Source of the DNA: Cohnella sp. WQ 127256
GTDB lineage: Bacteria > Bacillota > Bacilli > Paenibacillales > Paenibacillaceae
NCBI RefSeq assembly: GCF_024519285.1
Contig: NZ_JAMZCY010000009.1
Span: 1-64,000 of the forward strand
Length of the DNA: 64,000 nucleotides
Direction: 5' to 3'
Part shown: positions 44,423 through 55,920 of the stretch, piece after piece
Position numbering within the stretch: position 1 is the first letter of the stretch
Layout of the letters: each line of letters begins with the position of its first letter
Made by a program: the position numbers and the translations under genes
The notes under the pieces: generated by a model
Databases searched by the model: none
Told to the model about the DNA's origin: nothing
The model's input: only the letters and a program-made list of their open reading frames with translations

Positions 44423-44677
44423 CTAATCACTATGACTCGCCAATTTGACCATTAAGCGCGCCATCGTCTTACGATCAGCTTCATCGCCAACGTCCCATAA
44501 TTCCTTCAATACCCGCTCTTCGTTGTTCTTTGGATCCACTTTCTGATCCAGAAATTCACCGATTTCGTACGCAAGCTTTGATATGGCTTCCTCGTTGATC
44601 CCAAGCTTTTTGGCAGCTTCTACGCGATCACCTAGAAATTTTTTCCACGTACCGAAATTACTAAGAACAGATGACAT
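44423..44677 (-). CDS. ymfJ: DUF3243 family protein (YmfJ)
   Basis: 84 residues. FGTWKKFLGDRVEAAKKLGI then ISKLAYEIGEFLDQKVDPKN match the DUF3243 family. Helical cytoplasmic protein; function unknown. CAGGAGGCTG lies before the ATG. Conserved position between ymfI and ymfK. Confidence 0.92.
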   Translation of the reverse strand: MSSVLSNFGTWKKFLGDRVEAAKKLGINEEAISKLAYEIGEFLDQKVDPKNNEERVLKELWDVGDEADRKTMARLMVKLASHSD

Positions 44678-44783
44678 TGAGCAGCCTCCTGACGATGATT
44701 GGGTTAAGCAAAGCTCAACGCTAATATGTCCGTATAAGGGCTAATGTATTCGAAAATGAAGTGATAACGGAACTGTGAAAATG

Positions 44784-45518
44784 TTACATACGCCATCCAC
44801 CGTTGATCCCAAGCATCTGTCCCGTAATGTAGCTTGCCTTGTCCGAAACAATAAATCGTACGAGTTGAGCAACCTCCTCGGCCTGTCCGAGTCTCCCAAG
44901 AGGGATTTCCCGACAGATCTGCTCGCGCTCCGCAGCATCTAGTGTCGCAAGCATATCCGTGTCCACGGCTCCCGGACATACCGCATTTACGGTTACACCA
45001 GAAGAAGCCATCTCCTTAGCAAGCGACTTAGTAAAAGCATTTAAGCCTCCCTTAGAGGCAGCATATGCCGCTTCTCCAGAGGCTCCAACCTCACCCCAAA
45101 TACTGGAAAGGTGAACGAATCGTCCCCATCGCTTCCATCTCATCGCAGGCCCGAACCATTGTGTTAAATAATATGCACCTTTCAGGTTTACATTCATTAG
45201 GTCGTCCCAGATTTGCTCTTCCAGATCTTCAAGCAATCCATAATGAGCCATCCCTGCACAATGGACAACAATATCCGGTGACCAACCTAACTGCTCTAGC
45301 TGCTTCTTCAGATCCAGTGTAGATGCCTTCGAGCGAAGATCCGCTTGCACAGCGATCGCATGCACGCCAACCCCCCTGCACACCTCCACGACGGCTTCGG
45401 CAGCTTCCGCCGCGGCATAATACTGAATGGCGACATCGGCGCCATCCGATGCCAACTGGCGGGCGACCGCGGCACCAATGCCGCGGGATGCGCCCGTCAC
45501 TAAAGCTATTCGTTTCAA
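44784..45518 (-). CDS. ymfI: SDR-family oxidoreductase, YmfI (EF-P 5-aminopentanone reductase)
   Basis: 244 residues. TGASRGIGAAVARQLA (NADP-binding), HCAGMAHYG, the catalytic YAASKGG (Tyr-x3-Lys) and the Ser of HLSSIWG. In B. subtilis YmfI reduces 5-aminopentanone on EF-P Lys32; FabG-like activity is the alternative. The start overlaps the stop of the ymfH-type gene by 4 bp. Confidence 0.9.
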   Translation of the reverse strand: MKRIALVTGASRGIGAAVARQLASDGADVAIQYYAAAEAAEAVVEVCRGVGVHAIAVQADLRSKASTLDLKKQLEQLGWSPDIVVHCAGMAHYGLLEDLEEQIWDDLMNVNLKGAYYLTQWFGPAMRWKRWGRFVHLSSIWGEVGASGEAAYAASKGGLNAFTKSLAKEMASSGVTVNAVCPGAVDTDMLATLDAAEREQICREIPLGRLGQAEEVAQLVRFIVSDKASYITGQMLGINGGWRM

Positions 45519-46795
45519 GCTGTTCCACTCCGCACGATGGATACTGCACGACGATCCGGGTTGGCGTGTTCCTTGATACGTTCGTTAATTTCTTCCAACG
45601 TTAGGCTCTCGTACACTTCCACCAGAGTGAACAAGTCTCCACCCTTATGACGATACCGAGTAAACTCGCTAGCAATGGATTCCGGACTATTCATCATGCG
45701 AAGGAAGGCCCCGATTTTTTTACGGCGTGTTCTCTCGAAGATCGTAGACGATATCCCGTTCTGGGCCGCAGCATACATCGCCTGGCTTACCCTTGACACT
45801 AATTCGTCCGGGTCTCTTGTCTCACCGCCAATGATTGAGAAGGAGTACCCTGGTCCTGTATTGTACTCGTGGCCGAATCCATCCGATATGAGGTTGTCAT
45901 CATAGAGCTGTTGATACAACTCGGAGCTGGAGCCTAGCAGCGCTTCTAACATAAGCTTACTCGCCAGCTCTCGCCGAACAGCGTCCTTATCCTCTCCCGG
46001 CTCTTCTTTAAATCCAAATAAACATTTCGGCAATGAGACAGGCAGCTCAAGCTCCTTCTTCTCATTCTTAACCTGCACAGGCTCCTGTTCAAACAGACGT
46101 TTGATTTCTCCCCCCTGAGGAAACGTCTTCTTCGCTTGATCCTGCTTTACCCGCTCCATCGTTTCCTGAGGGTCAACTCCCCCAACGATGAACAAGGTCA
46201 TATTCGATGGATGATAAAACGTGTTATAGCAGTCATACAGCATTTCCTTTGTAATCGAGCGTACGGAATCGGCCGTTCCCGCGATATCGATGTGTACGGG
46301 ATGATTCTGGTACATTGCCTCGATTAAGCCAAAATAAACACGCCAATCCGGATTATCCTTGTACATATCGATTTCCTGTACAATGATGCCTTTTTCCTTT
46401 TCTACATTTTCGTCTGTAAAATAAGGATTTTGTACAAAGTGAAGTAAAGTATCTAGATTCGCTTCAACCTCATCGGTTGCCGTGAAGAGGTACACCGTTC
46501 TATCAAAGCTCGTATAGGCATTCGCGGACGCACCTTGGGATGCAAACTTAGAGAAAATGTCGCCCTCAGGCTCCTCAAACATCTTATGCTCCAGAAAATG
46601 TGCAATGCCATCAGGTACTCGAATAGTCTCTCCACCCGGAGGAACAAAGTGGTTATCTACCGAGCCATAACGTGTCGTGAAGGTTGCATACGTTTTCGTG
46701 AAGCCCGGTTTTGGAAGGATGAAAACCTCCAATCCATTATCTAGCTTCTCATACCACATCGTCTCTTGAAGCTTTGGATATGCTTGTGTTGTCAT
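45515..46795 (-). CDS. ymfH: M16 family peptidase, YmfH
   Basis: 426 residues. HFLEHKMFEEPEGD contains the zinc motif HxxEH (about residue 66), with the more distal Glu in the ENVEKEKGIIVQEIDMY region. Insulinase-type, two M16 lobes. It pairs with YmfF, whose motif is missing, probably as an active/inactive heterodimer. Four-base overlap with the ymfF stop. Confidence 0.94.
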   Translation of the reverse strand: MTTQAYPKLQETMWYEKLDNGLEVFILPKPGFTKTYATFTTRYGSVDNHFVPPGGETIRVPDGIAHFLEHKMFEEPEGDIFSKFASQGASANAYTSFDRTVYLFTATDEVEANLDTLLHFVQNPYFTDENVEKEKGIIVQEIDMYKDNPDWRVYFGLIEAMYQNHPVHIDIAGTADSVRSITKEMLYDCYNTFYHPSNMTLFIVGGVDPQETMERVKQDQAKKTFPQGGEIKRLFEQEPVQVKNEKKELELPVSLPKCLFGFKEEPGEDKDAVRRELASKLMLEALLGSSSELYQQLYDDNLISDGFGHEYNTGPGYSFSIIGGETRDPDELVSRVSQAMYAAAQNGISSTIFERTRRKKIGAFLRMMNSPESIASEFTRYRHKGGDLFTLVEVYESLTLEEINERIKEHANPDRRAVSIVRSGTA

Positions 46796-48078
46796 GCTTG
46801 TGCATCCTCCTTCCGATCACGCAAGAAGTAAATGGTATCTAGCTCTACGCCTTGAGCAACCGCTGTCACCATCTCCGGCGTCACCGCCTGGATTTCTGCG
46901 ATAAAGCTATCGCCCGTTCGCTCAACTCCGGACAGCACATTACTAAAGTCAAAGGAAATTCTCTCGAAAGCGGAATCCTTCAGCTCGCGTAATTGACCAA
47001 TGATCATCGCTTGGGTTCGGTGAAAATCATCCATAGCGAATTGTCCAGCTTTCATCGCCTCGATTTGTTCGAGAATAATTTTAACCGCACGCTCATAATT
47101 TACGGTCTCTATGCCAGATTGAAGGGTTAAAATCCCCTTGTGTCCATCGAGTCGGGAAGAAGCATAATAGGCTAAGCTAGCTTTCTCGCGGACATTAACG
47201 AATAGCTTGGAATGAGGAAATCCTCCTAACAATCCATTATAGACAAGGAGTGCAGCATATTGATCGCTGCCATAGGTTTCGCCTACTCGTAAGCCCATAT
47301 TAAGCTTTCCTTGGCCGACATCCAATCGTTCCACGATCGTTTGTACTTCTGGGCGAGCTGCCCGTAAGACTGGCGCAGAATAAGTGGATGGCTCACCGCT
47401 AGGCAATTCGAAAGACTTAGCAACCAAAGCCTGCACTTCTTCCAACGTTGTATCGCCTGATACATAGAGATCGAAGGTAGCTTCCTGAAGCCAACGCTTA
47501 TAATCTTGATAGAGTGTACTCGCATTTAATTCTGTAAGCTGCTCTTTACGTCCAAGAGCAGGAAGGCGATACGGCTCATTTTTACACATCTCTTCGACGC
47601 AACGCTCTGCCGCATAACGAATTTTATCATTGATCATCGCATCAATTCGTTTGCTTACCGTGGTTTTCTCCGCCTCAACATATTTACTGCGGAACTTGCC
47701 ATCTTCAAGCGCTGGTTTTGTCAATACCTCGCCTAGGAAAGATAAAGCTTCTCCAAGAAGTGATTCTGTAACCGATACGAACCGATCGTTAATAATATCC
47801 AATCTGAACTGGACGATCTGGTGGTCGCCTCTTTTGTACAAATCAAAACCAAATCCTGCGCCGTATAAGTCATCTAGGCGCTCGCGGAAAGTTATCGTCT
47901 CCGGATAAGTTTCCGTTCCTCTTCTTAATACGAATGGAGTGAGTGCAACTGATGTCACCCGATCATCCGATAATGGCACTCCTGCAAATAAAGAAATGGC
48001 GAACGTTTTGAACCTTTTCGTTGGCAAAACGTGCAAACGCAAACGTCCCCACACACCTCTTTGAAATTGTTCCGGCAT
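46792..48078 (-). CDS. ymfF: M16 family peptidase-like protein, YmfF (inactive partner)
   Basis: 428 residues, M16 fold (LPTKRFKTFAISLFAGVPL; GLLGGFPHSKLFVNVREKAS) but no HxxEH motif, so it is likely the non-catalytic partner of YmfH. GAGAGGATGCC box and ATG. It begins the ymfF-ymfH-ymfI operon, all genes overlapping. Confidence 0.92.
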   Translation of the reverse strand: MPEQFQRGVWGRLRLHVLPTKRFKTFAISLFAGVPLSDDRVTSVALTPFVLRRGTETYPETITFRERLDDLYGAGFGFDLYKRGDHQIVQFRLDIINDRFVSVTESLLGEALSFLGEVLTKPALEDGKFRSKYVEAEKTTVSKRIDAMINDKIRYAAERCVEEMCKNEPYRLPALGRKEQLTELNASTLYQDYKRWLQEATFDLYVSGDTTLEEVQALVAKSFELPSGEPSTYSAPVLRAARPEVQTIVERLDVGQGKLNMGLRVGETYGSDQYAALLVYNGLLGGFPHSKLFVNVREKASLAYYASSRLDGHKGILTLQSGIETVNYERAVKIILEQIEAMKAGQFAMDDFHRTQAMIIGQLRELKDSAFERISFDFSNVLSGVERTGDSFIAEIQAVTPEMVTAVAQGVELDTIYFLRDRKEDAQA

Positions 48079-48256
48079 CCTCTCAAGCCCCTTTAGCTAA
48101 AATCGCCTCGTAAGCGTCAATCGTGATATTTCAGCCCCATTCTAACCGATTGGACGAACAGGAAGCAAATGTTGGAAATACAAGGGGCATAAAATGCGAC
48201 AACCAACCGCGACGCCAGAGGCGCGCTAGTTGGTTGCTTAGGTTCAAATCGCACGA

Positions 48257-49036
48257 CTATCTACAAAATATATGCTTGCCTATCGTCTTATATTGCGGTC
48301 GCGACCATATCCATTTGGAAGTCGCGGTTTCCGGATTAAAATAATAGAGACAGCCATCACTTGGATCCCATCCGCTCACCGCATCCTTGACAGCTTTGAC
48401 CGCTTTATCGTTTGGTGTTAACCAAATTTGTCCGTCTGCGACAGCGGTGAAAGCACGTGGTTGAAAAATAACACCTGTTGCCGTATTGGGAAACTGCGAT
48501 GACTTCACTCGGTTAATAATTACAGCAGCGACTGCAACCTGGCCTTCATAAGGTTCCCCGCGCGCTTCGCCGTAGACTGCATTCGCCATCATCTTCATAT
48601 CCTTCTCCGTGAATCCCAAGTTGTTAGATGCGGGCAACTTGTTTTCACTCCCAGAAGAAGATTCGTTTCCAGTACCGCCCTGACCTGCCGAGGCTGAGGG
48701 CGCTTCTTCAGCGGTTGGCCTCCAATCCTTAGTCGCACTCCACAGCTTCAGCTTCGTCTTTGCGCCTACAACACCATCCGATTTCATCCCGAATTTCCAT
48801 TGAAACCAAGTCACAGAATTTTTGGTCTTCTGTCCGAAATTCCCGTCCACTTTACCATTGTAATAACCGAGCGCTTTTAAGCGCCCTTGTAGCTCGTAAA
48901 TGTCCTTACCTGATGCGCCTTCTTTAAGAATAGCGCTGCTGAATGTTTCCCGGCTTTGTGTAGAGTGTTGAATCGTATATAGCCCAAGCAAGCCGAACAC
49001 GACACATACTGTCAAGATCACGAGACGATAACTCAC
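48257..49036 (-). CDS. sleB: SleB-like spore cortex-lytic enzyme
   Basis: 259 residues. Signal anchor at 3-20; a peptidoglycan-binding domain (about 35-100: GASGKDIYELQGRLKALGYY and the VTWFQWKFGMKSDGVVG repeat); a Ser/Gly linker; and a C-terminal hydrolase_2 domain (MMANAVYGEARGEPYEGQVA, NRVKSSQFP, CLYYFNPETATSKWIW). Such lytic transglycosylases open the spore cortex at germination. No ypeB gene follows, unlike the B. subtilis sleB operon, so it may be a paralogue. Confidence 0.88.
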   Translation of the reverse strand: MSYRLVILTVCVVFGLLGLYTIQHSTQSRETFSSAILKEGASGKDIYELQGRLKALGYYNGKVDGNFGQKTKNSVTWFQWKFGMKSDGVVGAKTKLKLWSATKDWRPTAEEAPSASAGQGGTGNESSSGSENKLPASNNLGFTEKDMKMMANAVYGEARGEPYEGQVAVAAVIINRVKSSQFPNTATGVIFQPRAFTAVADGQIWLTPNDKAVKAVKDAVSGWDPSDGCLYYFNPETATSKWIWSRPQYKTIGKHIFCR

Positions 49037-49136
49037 TTAAGGTCACGCCTTTCTCTATTCCATGTTGGTCTTCGAACGTTAGTATGAGAAACGTCAAAGG
49101 CTCTTATACCCATTTTTGTATGATTTCTGAACGCAA

Positions 49137-49170
49137 GCAAAAACCCGCAGCCTGATAAGGCTTGCGGGTT
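49137..49170 (-). terminator. Terminator of spoIIIE
   Basis: AACCCGCA pairs with TGCGGGTT; minus-strand tail continues TTTTGC. Confidence 0.78.
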
Positions 49171-49186
49171 CACATTAGGAATCGAT

Positions 49187-51841
49187 CTAAGAAGGAATTC
49201 GCTGTTGGTATTGCTCCATTGTCATCAACACTTCACGGGGCTTACTGCCCTCGTAAGGGCCGACAATCCCTTTTGCCTCCATCGAATCGATTAACCTCGC
49301 CGCACGCGTGTAACCGATACGCATGCGGCGCTGGAGTAGCGATACAGAAGCCTGCTTAGCTTCAAGAGCAATTTGTACGGCTTGATCGAACAGCTCGTCC
49401 ACAATTTCTTCCGGTCCATCGCTTACAGAATCATCGATCTCTGGTACGAGATCGTCAATATATTCTGCTTCGGCTTGTCCACGGCAATAGCTAACTACAG
49501 ACTCTACTTCACCATCAGATAAGAATGCACCCTGTACACGAATCGGCTTAGATGCTCCCATCGGTAGGAAGAGCATATCTCCTCGGCCGAGGAGCTTCTC
49601 TGCTCCAACCATGTCCAATATCGTACGTGAGTCGACCTGTGAGGAGACACCGAATGCAATCCGACTTGGAATGTTCGCTTTGATAACACCAGTAATAACA
49701 TCTACTGACGGTCTCTGAGTGGCGATGATGAGATGAATACCGGATGCTCGTGCCATTTGCGCAAGACGACAGATCGCATCCTCTACATCCCCAGCAGCAA
49801 CCATCATCAAATCCGCAAGCTCATCAACGATAACCACGATGTAAGGCAGCACGGCATCCGGATTATCTCCGCTCAACATTAATGCATTATAGCCTTCGAT
49901 ATTCCTTGTTGCCGATTTAGAAAATTTCTCGTATCTTTTCTCCATCTCAACAACAATTTTCTTCAAAGCTAGCGACGCACGCTTCGGATCTGTAACGACA
50001 GGTGCAAGTAAATGGGGAATTCCATTATAAATGTTGAGCTCAACCATTTTCGGATCGATCATTAGAAATTTGACTTCATCTGGCTTAGCCTTATACAGCA
50101 AGCTCGTTATGATCCCGTTAATACAGACAGATTTCCCCGAACCTGTTGCCCCAGCAACAAGTAAATGCGGCATCCTTGCTAGATTACCAACAATGGGCTG
50201 CCCGGAAATATCCCGACCGAAAGCGATGGTAAGCTTAGCTGGTGATTCCTGAAACGGCTGCGTCTCCAATACTTCCCGAAGAGTAACGACACTTACTTCG
50301 TTATTCGGAACTTCGATGCCAATGGCAGCCTTCCCTGGAATCGGCGCTTCCATCCGTATGTCTTTCGCTGCAAGAGCCAATGCGATATCATCCGTCAAGC
50401 TTACGATTCGGCTGACCTTCACGCCAACATCTGGTTGAAGCTCATAACGGGTTACCGCAGGTCCCCGCGCGACGTCCAATACCTTAGCTCTTACTCCGAA
50501 GCTTTCGAGTGTTGCCTCCAGCTTCCTAGCTATACTCATGTAATCAGCAGGATTTCCAGATTTACTCCCTGCAGAAGGCTTATCGAGAAGATTCATACCT
50601 GGCAGACGGTAAGGTTTTGGAATCTTGCGAACCGGCTTAGGTACCTCAACAACAGTAGGAGCGGATTCAAGGGTGGGATCCAATTCTAATTCTGCGTCCA
50701 TATCCGCAGTTAAATCAGTATTTAGGGTTTCTACGTCCAAGGGCAGCGTTTGCTGCTCCATATCCGCTTCATCAGCTTCCCATTCGTAATCAGGTACTCC
50801 TTGGGCGGTGAAATCCGTAAATCGCGGGGCTATTTGCTGTTGACCTAATGGATCAGCCTCAGCTTCTTCCGGTTCTATGTAAGAAGGCGCCTGTTGCTCG
50901 TTCTCATACACTCCATTGTTAATTGGTTCAATAGGAGCAGGAGCAGCTGGAGCTGCTTTTGCCGAGTACTTAATGGGCTTCTCTTCCTCCCAATGCTCTT
51001 CCTGGGGTAAAGTCAGATCCCGTTCTGGTTTGCCATGAAACAATTGAAAAAATAAAGGTGTTTTCCTGGATCTTGCTATAAGCGTAGGATCGTCCATATC
51101 CTCATCTTCAGGTATCGTCGCAATTTCTGCCTGAGCAACAGGTCTATTTGACCTTCTTCCCCTACCAGTTCCATTAACAGGCACAGCCTTCACCGAGAGA
51201 AGCTTACGGCCGGAAGATAGTCTGGCAGCTAGCATAGGCATAACTCTCATCAGGAACAATCGGAAGGTCCGTCCGATTTCCACATAGGAACGATTTGTTA
51301 TGAGCATAATGGCTATCGCGATTTCAATCATAAGCACGAATTTCGCGCCATAATATCCAAATAACCAATACAGCATGGAATATTGCATAGCCCCAACAAT
51401 GCCCCCACCTACATCGGCATTGAAAACCTTTATGTTCTCAGAAGAAGGCGCCTGCCATAGCATTTCCTTTAATTGAGCCATTGTCTGGTTCACAATACTG
51501 GAAGGGGTTACGGAATCCATAAGTCCAAGACTATTATCAATGGCAGCCATCGCGCTCCATAGCGACATGACCAAGGATACAAGCACGAAACCGGAACGTC
51601 GTGAAGTCCAGCCTCGTGGCCAACTGCGCTTGATCATGACATGTAAACCAATCCATATCCCCGCCAAAGCAAGTAGATAATAATGTTTTCCTAATAGAAA
51701 GCCAAATAGCTTGGAAAGTGAACGGCCAACGGCTGCTTCACCGGAGATGGCAATGACAGAAATCGTGATTAATAAAATTCCGTATAATTCATATTTTAAG
51801 CTCGCTCCGAACGATGCTCGTTTCTTTTTGCGCTTGGCCAA
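49187..51841 (-). CDS. spoIIIE: DNA translocase FtsK/SpoIIIE
   Basis: 884 residues. Four N-terminal membrane helices (about residues 15-190), an acidic Pro/Gln-rich linker (about 240-400), the motor domain with Walker [10 protein letters not shown] and Walker [15 protein letters not shown], and a C-terminal winged-helix gamma domain ([19 protein letters not shown]). Pumps DNA through the division or sporulation septum. The TTG at 51841 lies 5 nt after GGGAGGTGG, better than the ATG at 51865. Confidence 0.95.
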   Translation of the reverse strand: MAKRKKKRASFGASLKYELYGILLITISVIAISGEAAVGRSLSKLFGFLLGKHYYLLALAGIWIGLHVMIKRSWPRGWTSRRSGFVLVSLVMSLWSAMAAIDNSLGLMDSVTPSSIVNQTMAQLKEMLWQAPSSENIKVFNADVGGGIVGAMQYSMLYWLFGYYGAKFVLMIEIAIAIMLITNRSYVEIGRTFRLFLMRVMPMLAARLSSGRKLLSVKAVPVNGTGRGRRSNRPVAQAEIATIPEDEDMDDPTLIARSRKTPLFFQLFHGKPERDLTLPQEEHWEEEKPIKYSAKAAPAAPAPIEPINNGVYENEQQAPSYIEPEEAEADPLGQQQIAPRFTDFTAQGVPDYEWEADEADMEQQTLPLDVETLNTDLTADMDAELELDPTLESAPTVVEVPKPVRKIPKPYRLPGMNLLDKPSAGSKSGNPADYMSIARKLEATLESFGVRAKVLDVARGPAVTRYELQPDVGVKVSRIVSLTDDIALALAAKDIRMEAPIPGKAAIGIEVPNNEVSVVTLREVLETQPFQESPAKLTIAFGRDISGQPIVGNLARMPHLLVAGATGSGKSVCINGIITSLLYKAKPDEVKFLMIDPKMVELNIYNGIPHLLAPVVTDPKRASLALKKIVVEMEKRYEKFSKSATRNIEGYNALMLSGDNPDAVLPYIVVIVDELADLMMVAAGDVEDAICRLAQMARASGIHLIIATQRPSVDVITGVIKANIPSRIAFGVSSQVDSRTILDMVGAEKLLGRGDMLFLPMGASKPIRVQGAFLSDGEVESVVSYCRGQAEAEYIDDLVPEIDDSVSDGPEEIVDELFDQAVQIALEAKQASVSLLQRRMRIGYTRAARLIDSMEAKGIVGPYEGSKPREVLMTMEQYQQRIPS

Positions 51842-51904
51842 ATTTGCCACCTCCCGGTTCAACATTATATCACAGTTGACGGGAGGTTGGCAGACTTCCC
51901 CTAT

Positions 51905-52165
51905 CTATATCCCGAAGTTAGGACTCTCCGACACTTGATTTGGTTCTGCAGTAGGAGAATAACAAACCATTTGCCCAGGTGCATATTGCGATAGCAAGTA
52001 ACAATCAAGAGGAGCAGCCAGTAATCTAACAATCCGTCCGATGCCTGGGGCCACCGGTATAAGCTGCATGGTCATGCCTTGAACGGTCACATCAACGAAA
52101 GGACCAGGCTCCTGCTGAATCCCATCCAATACGAGCTCTATCGGCATCGAAGTGTAGATTGTCAT
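51905..52165 (-). CDS. ylzJ: YlzJ-like protein
   Basis: 86 residues. [15 protein letters not shown] is the family start; the remainder is a small beta-rich domain. Function unknown. Overlaps the stop of tepA by 4 bp and precedes spoIIIE as in B. subtilis. Confidence 0.9.
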   Translation of the reverse strand: MTIYTSMPIELVLDGIQQEPGPFVDVTVQGMTMQLIPVAPGIGRIVRLLAAPLDCYLLSQYAPGQMVCYSPTAEPNQVSESPNFGI

Positions 52166-52911
52166 TCGCTTATCGTCTCCTCCGTACTGCTTAACTTACG
52201 TTCCTTGATCCGGCGATTTAATTCCCGAAGCGCTTCTCCTAACCCACCAACCGTATCAATCAAGCCATGCTTGACTGCATCTCCACCAATGACAGTCGTA
52301 CCAATATCTCTCGTCAATTCCCCCGTCTTAAACATAAGCTGCTTGAACAGCTCTTCAGTAATACGAGAGTGGCGCGTGACGAACCGAGTGACCCTTTCTT
52401 GCATCTTCTCTAAATATTCAAACGTTTGCGGTACCCCAATTACCAGCCCGTTCATACGGATCGGATGTATGGTCATCGTGGCGGTTTCGGCAATCAAGGA
52501 ATAGTCCGCTGATACCGCAATCGGAACGCCAATGGAATGACCTCCACCTAGAACGATTGTTACCGTAGGCTTTGACATTGAGGCGATCATCTCAGCAATA
52601 GCAAGCCCCGCTTCCACGTCTCCTCCTACCGTATTAAGCACAATGAGGAGTCCTTCCACCTTACTGTTCTGCTCAGCGGCGATAAGTTGGGGGATGACAT
52701 GCTCATATTTAGTCGTTTTATTTTGTGGGGGCAGCATCAGATGACCTTCAATTTGTCCAATAATCGTCAAACAAAAAATATTGCTCTCTCCTGAAGGAAT
52801 TGAAGTTTGTCCCAATTGCACAATCGTTTCCGTTACATCGGATGTTTTGCGTCCTTCTTCAGGCGGGATAGGTTGATCTGCTGTTTCTCCAGGCTTTCCT
52901 TTTTCACTCAT
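52162..52911 (-). CDS. tepA: ClpP-like protease TepA
   Basis: 249 residues. ClpP/SDH-like fold: [38 protein letters not shown] (Ser nucleophile region is GHSIG) and [11 protein letters not shown] (His). The N-terminal 50 residues are hydrophilic. Translocation-enhancing protein of Bacillales. AGGAGG lies before the ATG at 52911. Downstream of rnjB across a terminator. Confidence 0.92.
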   Translation of the reverse strand: MSEKGKPGETADQPIPPEEGRKTSDVTETIVQLGQTSIPSGESNIFCLTIIGQIEGHLMLPPQNKTTKYEHVIPQLIAAEQNSKVEGLLIVLNTVGGDVEAGLAIAEMIASMSKPTVTIVLGGGHSIGVPIAVSADYSLIAETATMTIHPIRMNGLVIGVPQTFEYLEKMQERVTRFVTRHSRITEELFKQLMFKTGELTRDIGTTVIGGDAVKHGLIDTVGGLGEALRELNRRIKERKLSSTEETISE

Positions 52912-53001
52912 GATGAGACCTCCTATTCTATGTCGGCTTGACATAGTATGGGCGTTCCCTCCAACTTTATCCTCACCCATGGTTGCGGGACACAATGGGT
53001 A

Positions 53002-53050
53002 AAAATAAAAAAACCGTCCTCCTACCGCGTGGGCGGAGGAAACGGTTTTT
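53002..53050 (-). terminator. Terminator of rnjB
   Basis: AAACCGT/ACGGTTT stem with CCTCC/GGAGG upper part; minus-strand tail TTTTTTTATTTT. Confidence 0.88.
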
Positions 53051-53071
53051 AATGAGTGTGGGTTTATCTTT

Positions 53072-54751
53072 CTATACTTCCATGATGATCGGCAAGATCA
53101 TCGGTCTTCTTCTCGTTTGTTCATACAAGAAACGGCCGAGCGCATCTTTGACATTCGTCTTGAGCGATGCCCACTCGTTAACGTTCTCGTTCATTAATTT
53201 ATGCAATGTACTCGTTACGATACGGTTAGCTTCTTCCAACAAGCCCTCGGATTCACGAACATATACGAAACCACGAGAGATGATATCAGGACCTGACATA
53301 ATCGTACCGTCTTGTTTGCTTAACGTGACTACGACGACAAGAATTCCGTCTTGAGACAGAAGCTTACGATCGCGAAGCACGATATTACCAACATCACCCA
53401 CACCTAGACCATCGATCAAGATGTTACCTGCAGGAATTTTACCCGCTTTACGAGCAGATCCATTCTGAATTTCGACCGTATCCCCGTTATCTAACAGGAA
53501 AATGTTCTCTTTCGGAATGCCTACAGCTTCTCCAAGTAAACCATGATGGCGAAGCATCCGATATTCTCCGTGAATCGGAATGAAATATTCAGGACGCATA
53601 AGGTTAAGCATAAGTTTAAGTTCTTCTTGGCTACCGTGACCAGATACGTGAACGCCTGATACGGATCCTGGTCCGTAGATAACGCTTGCGCCTAAACGCA
53701 TGAGCTCATCAACGGTTCTTCCAACATATTTCTCGTTACCTGGAATCGGAGTTGCTGCGATGATGACAGTATCTCCTGGCAAAATATCCACTTTCCGATG
53801 TGTCGAACGCGCCATCCGAGTTAAAGCGGACATAGGCTCGCCTTGACTTCCAGTTGACAATATAACAACGCGATCCGCAGGAAGCTTGTTCACTTCATCC
53901 GGCTCAATAAGCATGCCTTCTGGAATTTCCAAATAGCCTAGATCTGAAGCAATGCTAACTACGTTAACCATACTTCTACCGATAACCGCCATTTTGCGAC
54001 GTGTCTCAGCAGCAGCGTTGATAACTTGTTGAATCCGATGAACGTTAGAAGCGAATGTCGCAACAACAACACGTTGCTTAGCGCTACGGAATAACGATTC
54101 GAATTCTTTACCGATATTACTTTCGGATGGTGTATACCCAGCGCGCTCTGCATTAGTACTGTCAGATAGTAGAGCCAATACGCCGCGGCTACCAATAGCA
54201 GCCATCTTCTGTAGATCAGCAAACTGATCGTTAACTGGTGTATGGTCAAACTTAAAGTCACCCGTATGAACTACGTTACCTTCCGGTGTTTCCAAGCAAA
54301 CCCCAACAGAGTCAGGAATACTGTGGTTCGTACGGAAGAAGGTAGCTTTAATTGGACCAAACGTCAGCTCTGAATCCTCATTGATTAAGTGACGCTCCGT
54401 ATTTCCTAGCAAGCCCGCTTCTTTGAGCTTGTTTTCAACTAGACCTAGCGTAAGCTTTGTTCCGTAAATCGGAACATTCAGTTGCTTCAAAACATACGGT
54501 AATCCGCCAATGTGATCTTCATGTCCATGCGTAAGCAAAATGGCACGCACTTTATCACGGTTTTCCAACAAATAGGAAATATCCGGGATAACGACGTCGA
54601 TTCCGAGCATTTCTTCTTCTGGGAATTTCAATCCAGCATCTACGACCACGATGTCGTTACTATACTGAATGCAATACATGTTTTTGCCGATTTCGCCAAC
54701 GCCACCGAGCGCGAAAATCAGTAATTTATCTTGATTGTTCTTCTTTGACAC
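53072..54751 (-). CDS. rnjB: Ribonuclease J
   Basis: 559 residues. Metallo-beta-lactamase motif [13 protein letters not shown] (HxHxDH), beta-CASP region ([32 protein letters not shown]), and the C-terminal small domain. A 5' exonuclease and endonuclease of mRNA. The synteny with dapA upstream and tepA downstream identifies it as the rnjB position. The ATG follows AGGAGGTAC. Confidence 0.94.
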   Translation of the reverse strand: MSKKNNQDKLLIFALGGVGEIGKNMYCIQYSNDIVVVDAGLKFPEEEMLGIDVVIPDISYLLENRDKVRAILLTHGHEDHIGGLPYVLKQLNVPIYGTKLTLGLVENKLKEAGLLGNTERHLINEDSELTFGPIKATFFRTNHSIPDSVGVCLETPEGNVVHTGDFKFDHTPVNDQFADLQKMAAIGSRGVLALLSDSTNAERAGYTPSESNIGKEFESLFRSAKQRVVVATFASNVHRIQQVINAAAETRRKMAVIGRSMVNVVSIASDLGYLEIPEGMLIEPDEVNKLPADRVVILSTGSQGEPMSALTRMARSTHRKVDILPGDTVIIAATPIPGNEKYVGRTVDELMRLGASVIYGPGSVSGVHVSGHGSQEELKLMLNLMRPEYFIPIHGEYRMLRHHGLLGEAVGIPKENIFLLDNGDTVEIQNGSARKAGKIPAGNILIDGLGVGDVGNIVLRDRKLLSQDGILVVVVTLSKQDGTIMSGPDIISRGFVYVRESEGLLEEANRIVTSTLHKLMNENVNEWASLKTNVKDALGRFLYEQTRRRPMILPIIMEV

Positions 54752-54965
54752 TTCTAGTACCTCCTAGATCCATTCGACGTACCCGATCGATATGAAATTT
54801 TCAATTTGCTAAAAATATTAGCCGCACCCAATCACTCTAAATCATTATACATGATGCAATTCAGGAAATACAAGATCGTTGATATTATCTTTCCCTGTCT
54901 ATAAAAACGAATTCCTCGATTATAAGACAGTATAAATCGTATGTAAGTGGTCATAAAATCGCCGC

Positions 54966-54994
54966 AAAAACCCGACATCCAGAAGACATCGGGT
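54966..54994 (-). terminator. Terminator of dapA
   Basis: AACCCGA pairs with TCGGGTT; the minus strand continues TTTTTGCGG. Confidence 0.75.
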
Positions 54995-55030
54995 TGCGCA
55001 AGTTAAAGACTGAGCGACCGACGAACTCTC

Positions 55031-55906
55031 TTACTTAAGCAGATTTTGCACGAATTGAGCTTCCGCTTCATTCGCAGGAACTAGTGGCAGGCGTACCCCA
55101 CCCACTGGTAATCCACGGATAATAAGCGCGTGCTTAACTGCCACTGGATTCGGAACCGGATGAGGACAATTGAACAGACCTTTAAATACCGGGAATAGCT
55201 TAGCATTGATCGCAGTTGCGTCCTTCACTCGGCATTCCAGATAGGCAGTAATTAGCTCTTTCATCTGAGCTCCGACAACGTGACTGGCCACGCTTATGAT
55301 ACCGTAGCCTCCAATGGACAAAGTAGGAAGAGTAATGGCATCATCACCACTATATAGGACAAATCCTTCTGGAGCACCACTTACAATCTCCGTCATTTGC
55401 TCTAACGAAGCGCACTCTTTGGTTGCGACAATATTCGGTATCTGCGCCAACCGAAGTGTTGTTTCGACAGAAACACTTACAACTGTCCGGGAAGGTACAT
55501 TGTATATAATAACAGGAAGCGAAGTCGCTTCAGCGATCGTACGGAAATGCTGATACACGCCTTCCTGTGAAGGCTTGTTGTAATACGGAGCTACAAGGAG
55601 TATTCCGTCAACACCTGCTTGTTCAGCTTGTTTTGTAAGCTGAACAGAATGTGCTGTCTCGTTACTGCCTGTACCCGCTATTATTTTACAACGTCCCGCT
55701 GCATGCTTAACAGCAAAACGGAATAATTGTACTTTTTCATCATCAGACAAAGTGGGAGACTCTCCAGTCGTCCCGGAAATAACGAGGCTATCGGATTTCT
55801 GTTCATCGATTAAATAATCGATTAATTTAGCCGTCGTGTCCCAATCGATATTCAGTTGCTCATTAAAAGGAGTTACCATTGCTGTAATCAAACGACCGAA
55901 ACTCAT
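55031..55906 (-). CDS. dapA: 4-hydroxy-tetrahydrodipicolinate synthase
   Basis: 291 residues. VISGTTGESPTLSDDEK carries the conserved GTTGE, VIIYNVPSRT the YNVPxR Tyr, and IVATKECA the Schiff-base Lys (with TKEC). Condenses pyruvate and aspartate semialdehyde in the lysine and dipicolinate route. Its product feeds SpoVFA/B in the mother cell. Twelve bases after dapG; GGAGGAAAAAG box. Confidence 0.97.
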   Translation of the reverse strand: MSFGRLITAMVTPFNEQLNIDWDTTAKLIDYLIDEQKSDSLVISGTTGESPTLSDDEKVQLFRFAVKHAAGRCKIIAGTGSNETAHSVQLTKQAEQAGVDGILLVAPYYNKPSQEGVYQHFRTIAEATSLPVIIYNVPSRTVVSVSVETTLRLAQIPNIVATKECASLEQMTEIVSGAPEGFVLYSGDDAITLPTLSIGGYGIISVASHVVGAQMKELITAYLECRVKDATAINAKLFPVFKGLFNCPHPVPNPVAVKHALIIRGLPVGGVRLPLVPANEAEAQFVQNLLK

Positions 55907-55920
55907 CACTTTTTCCTCCT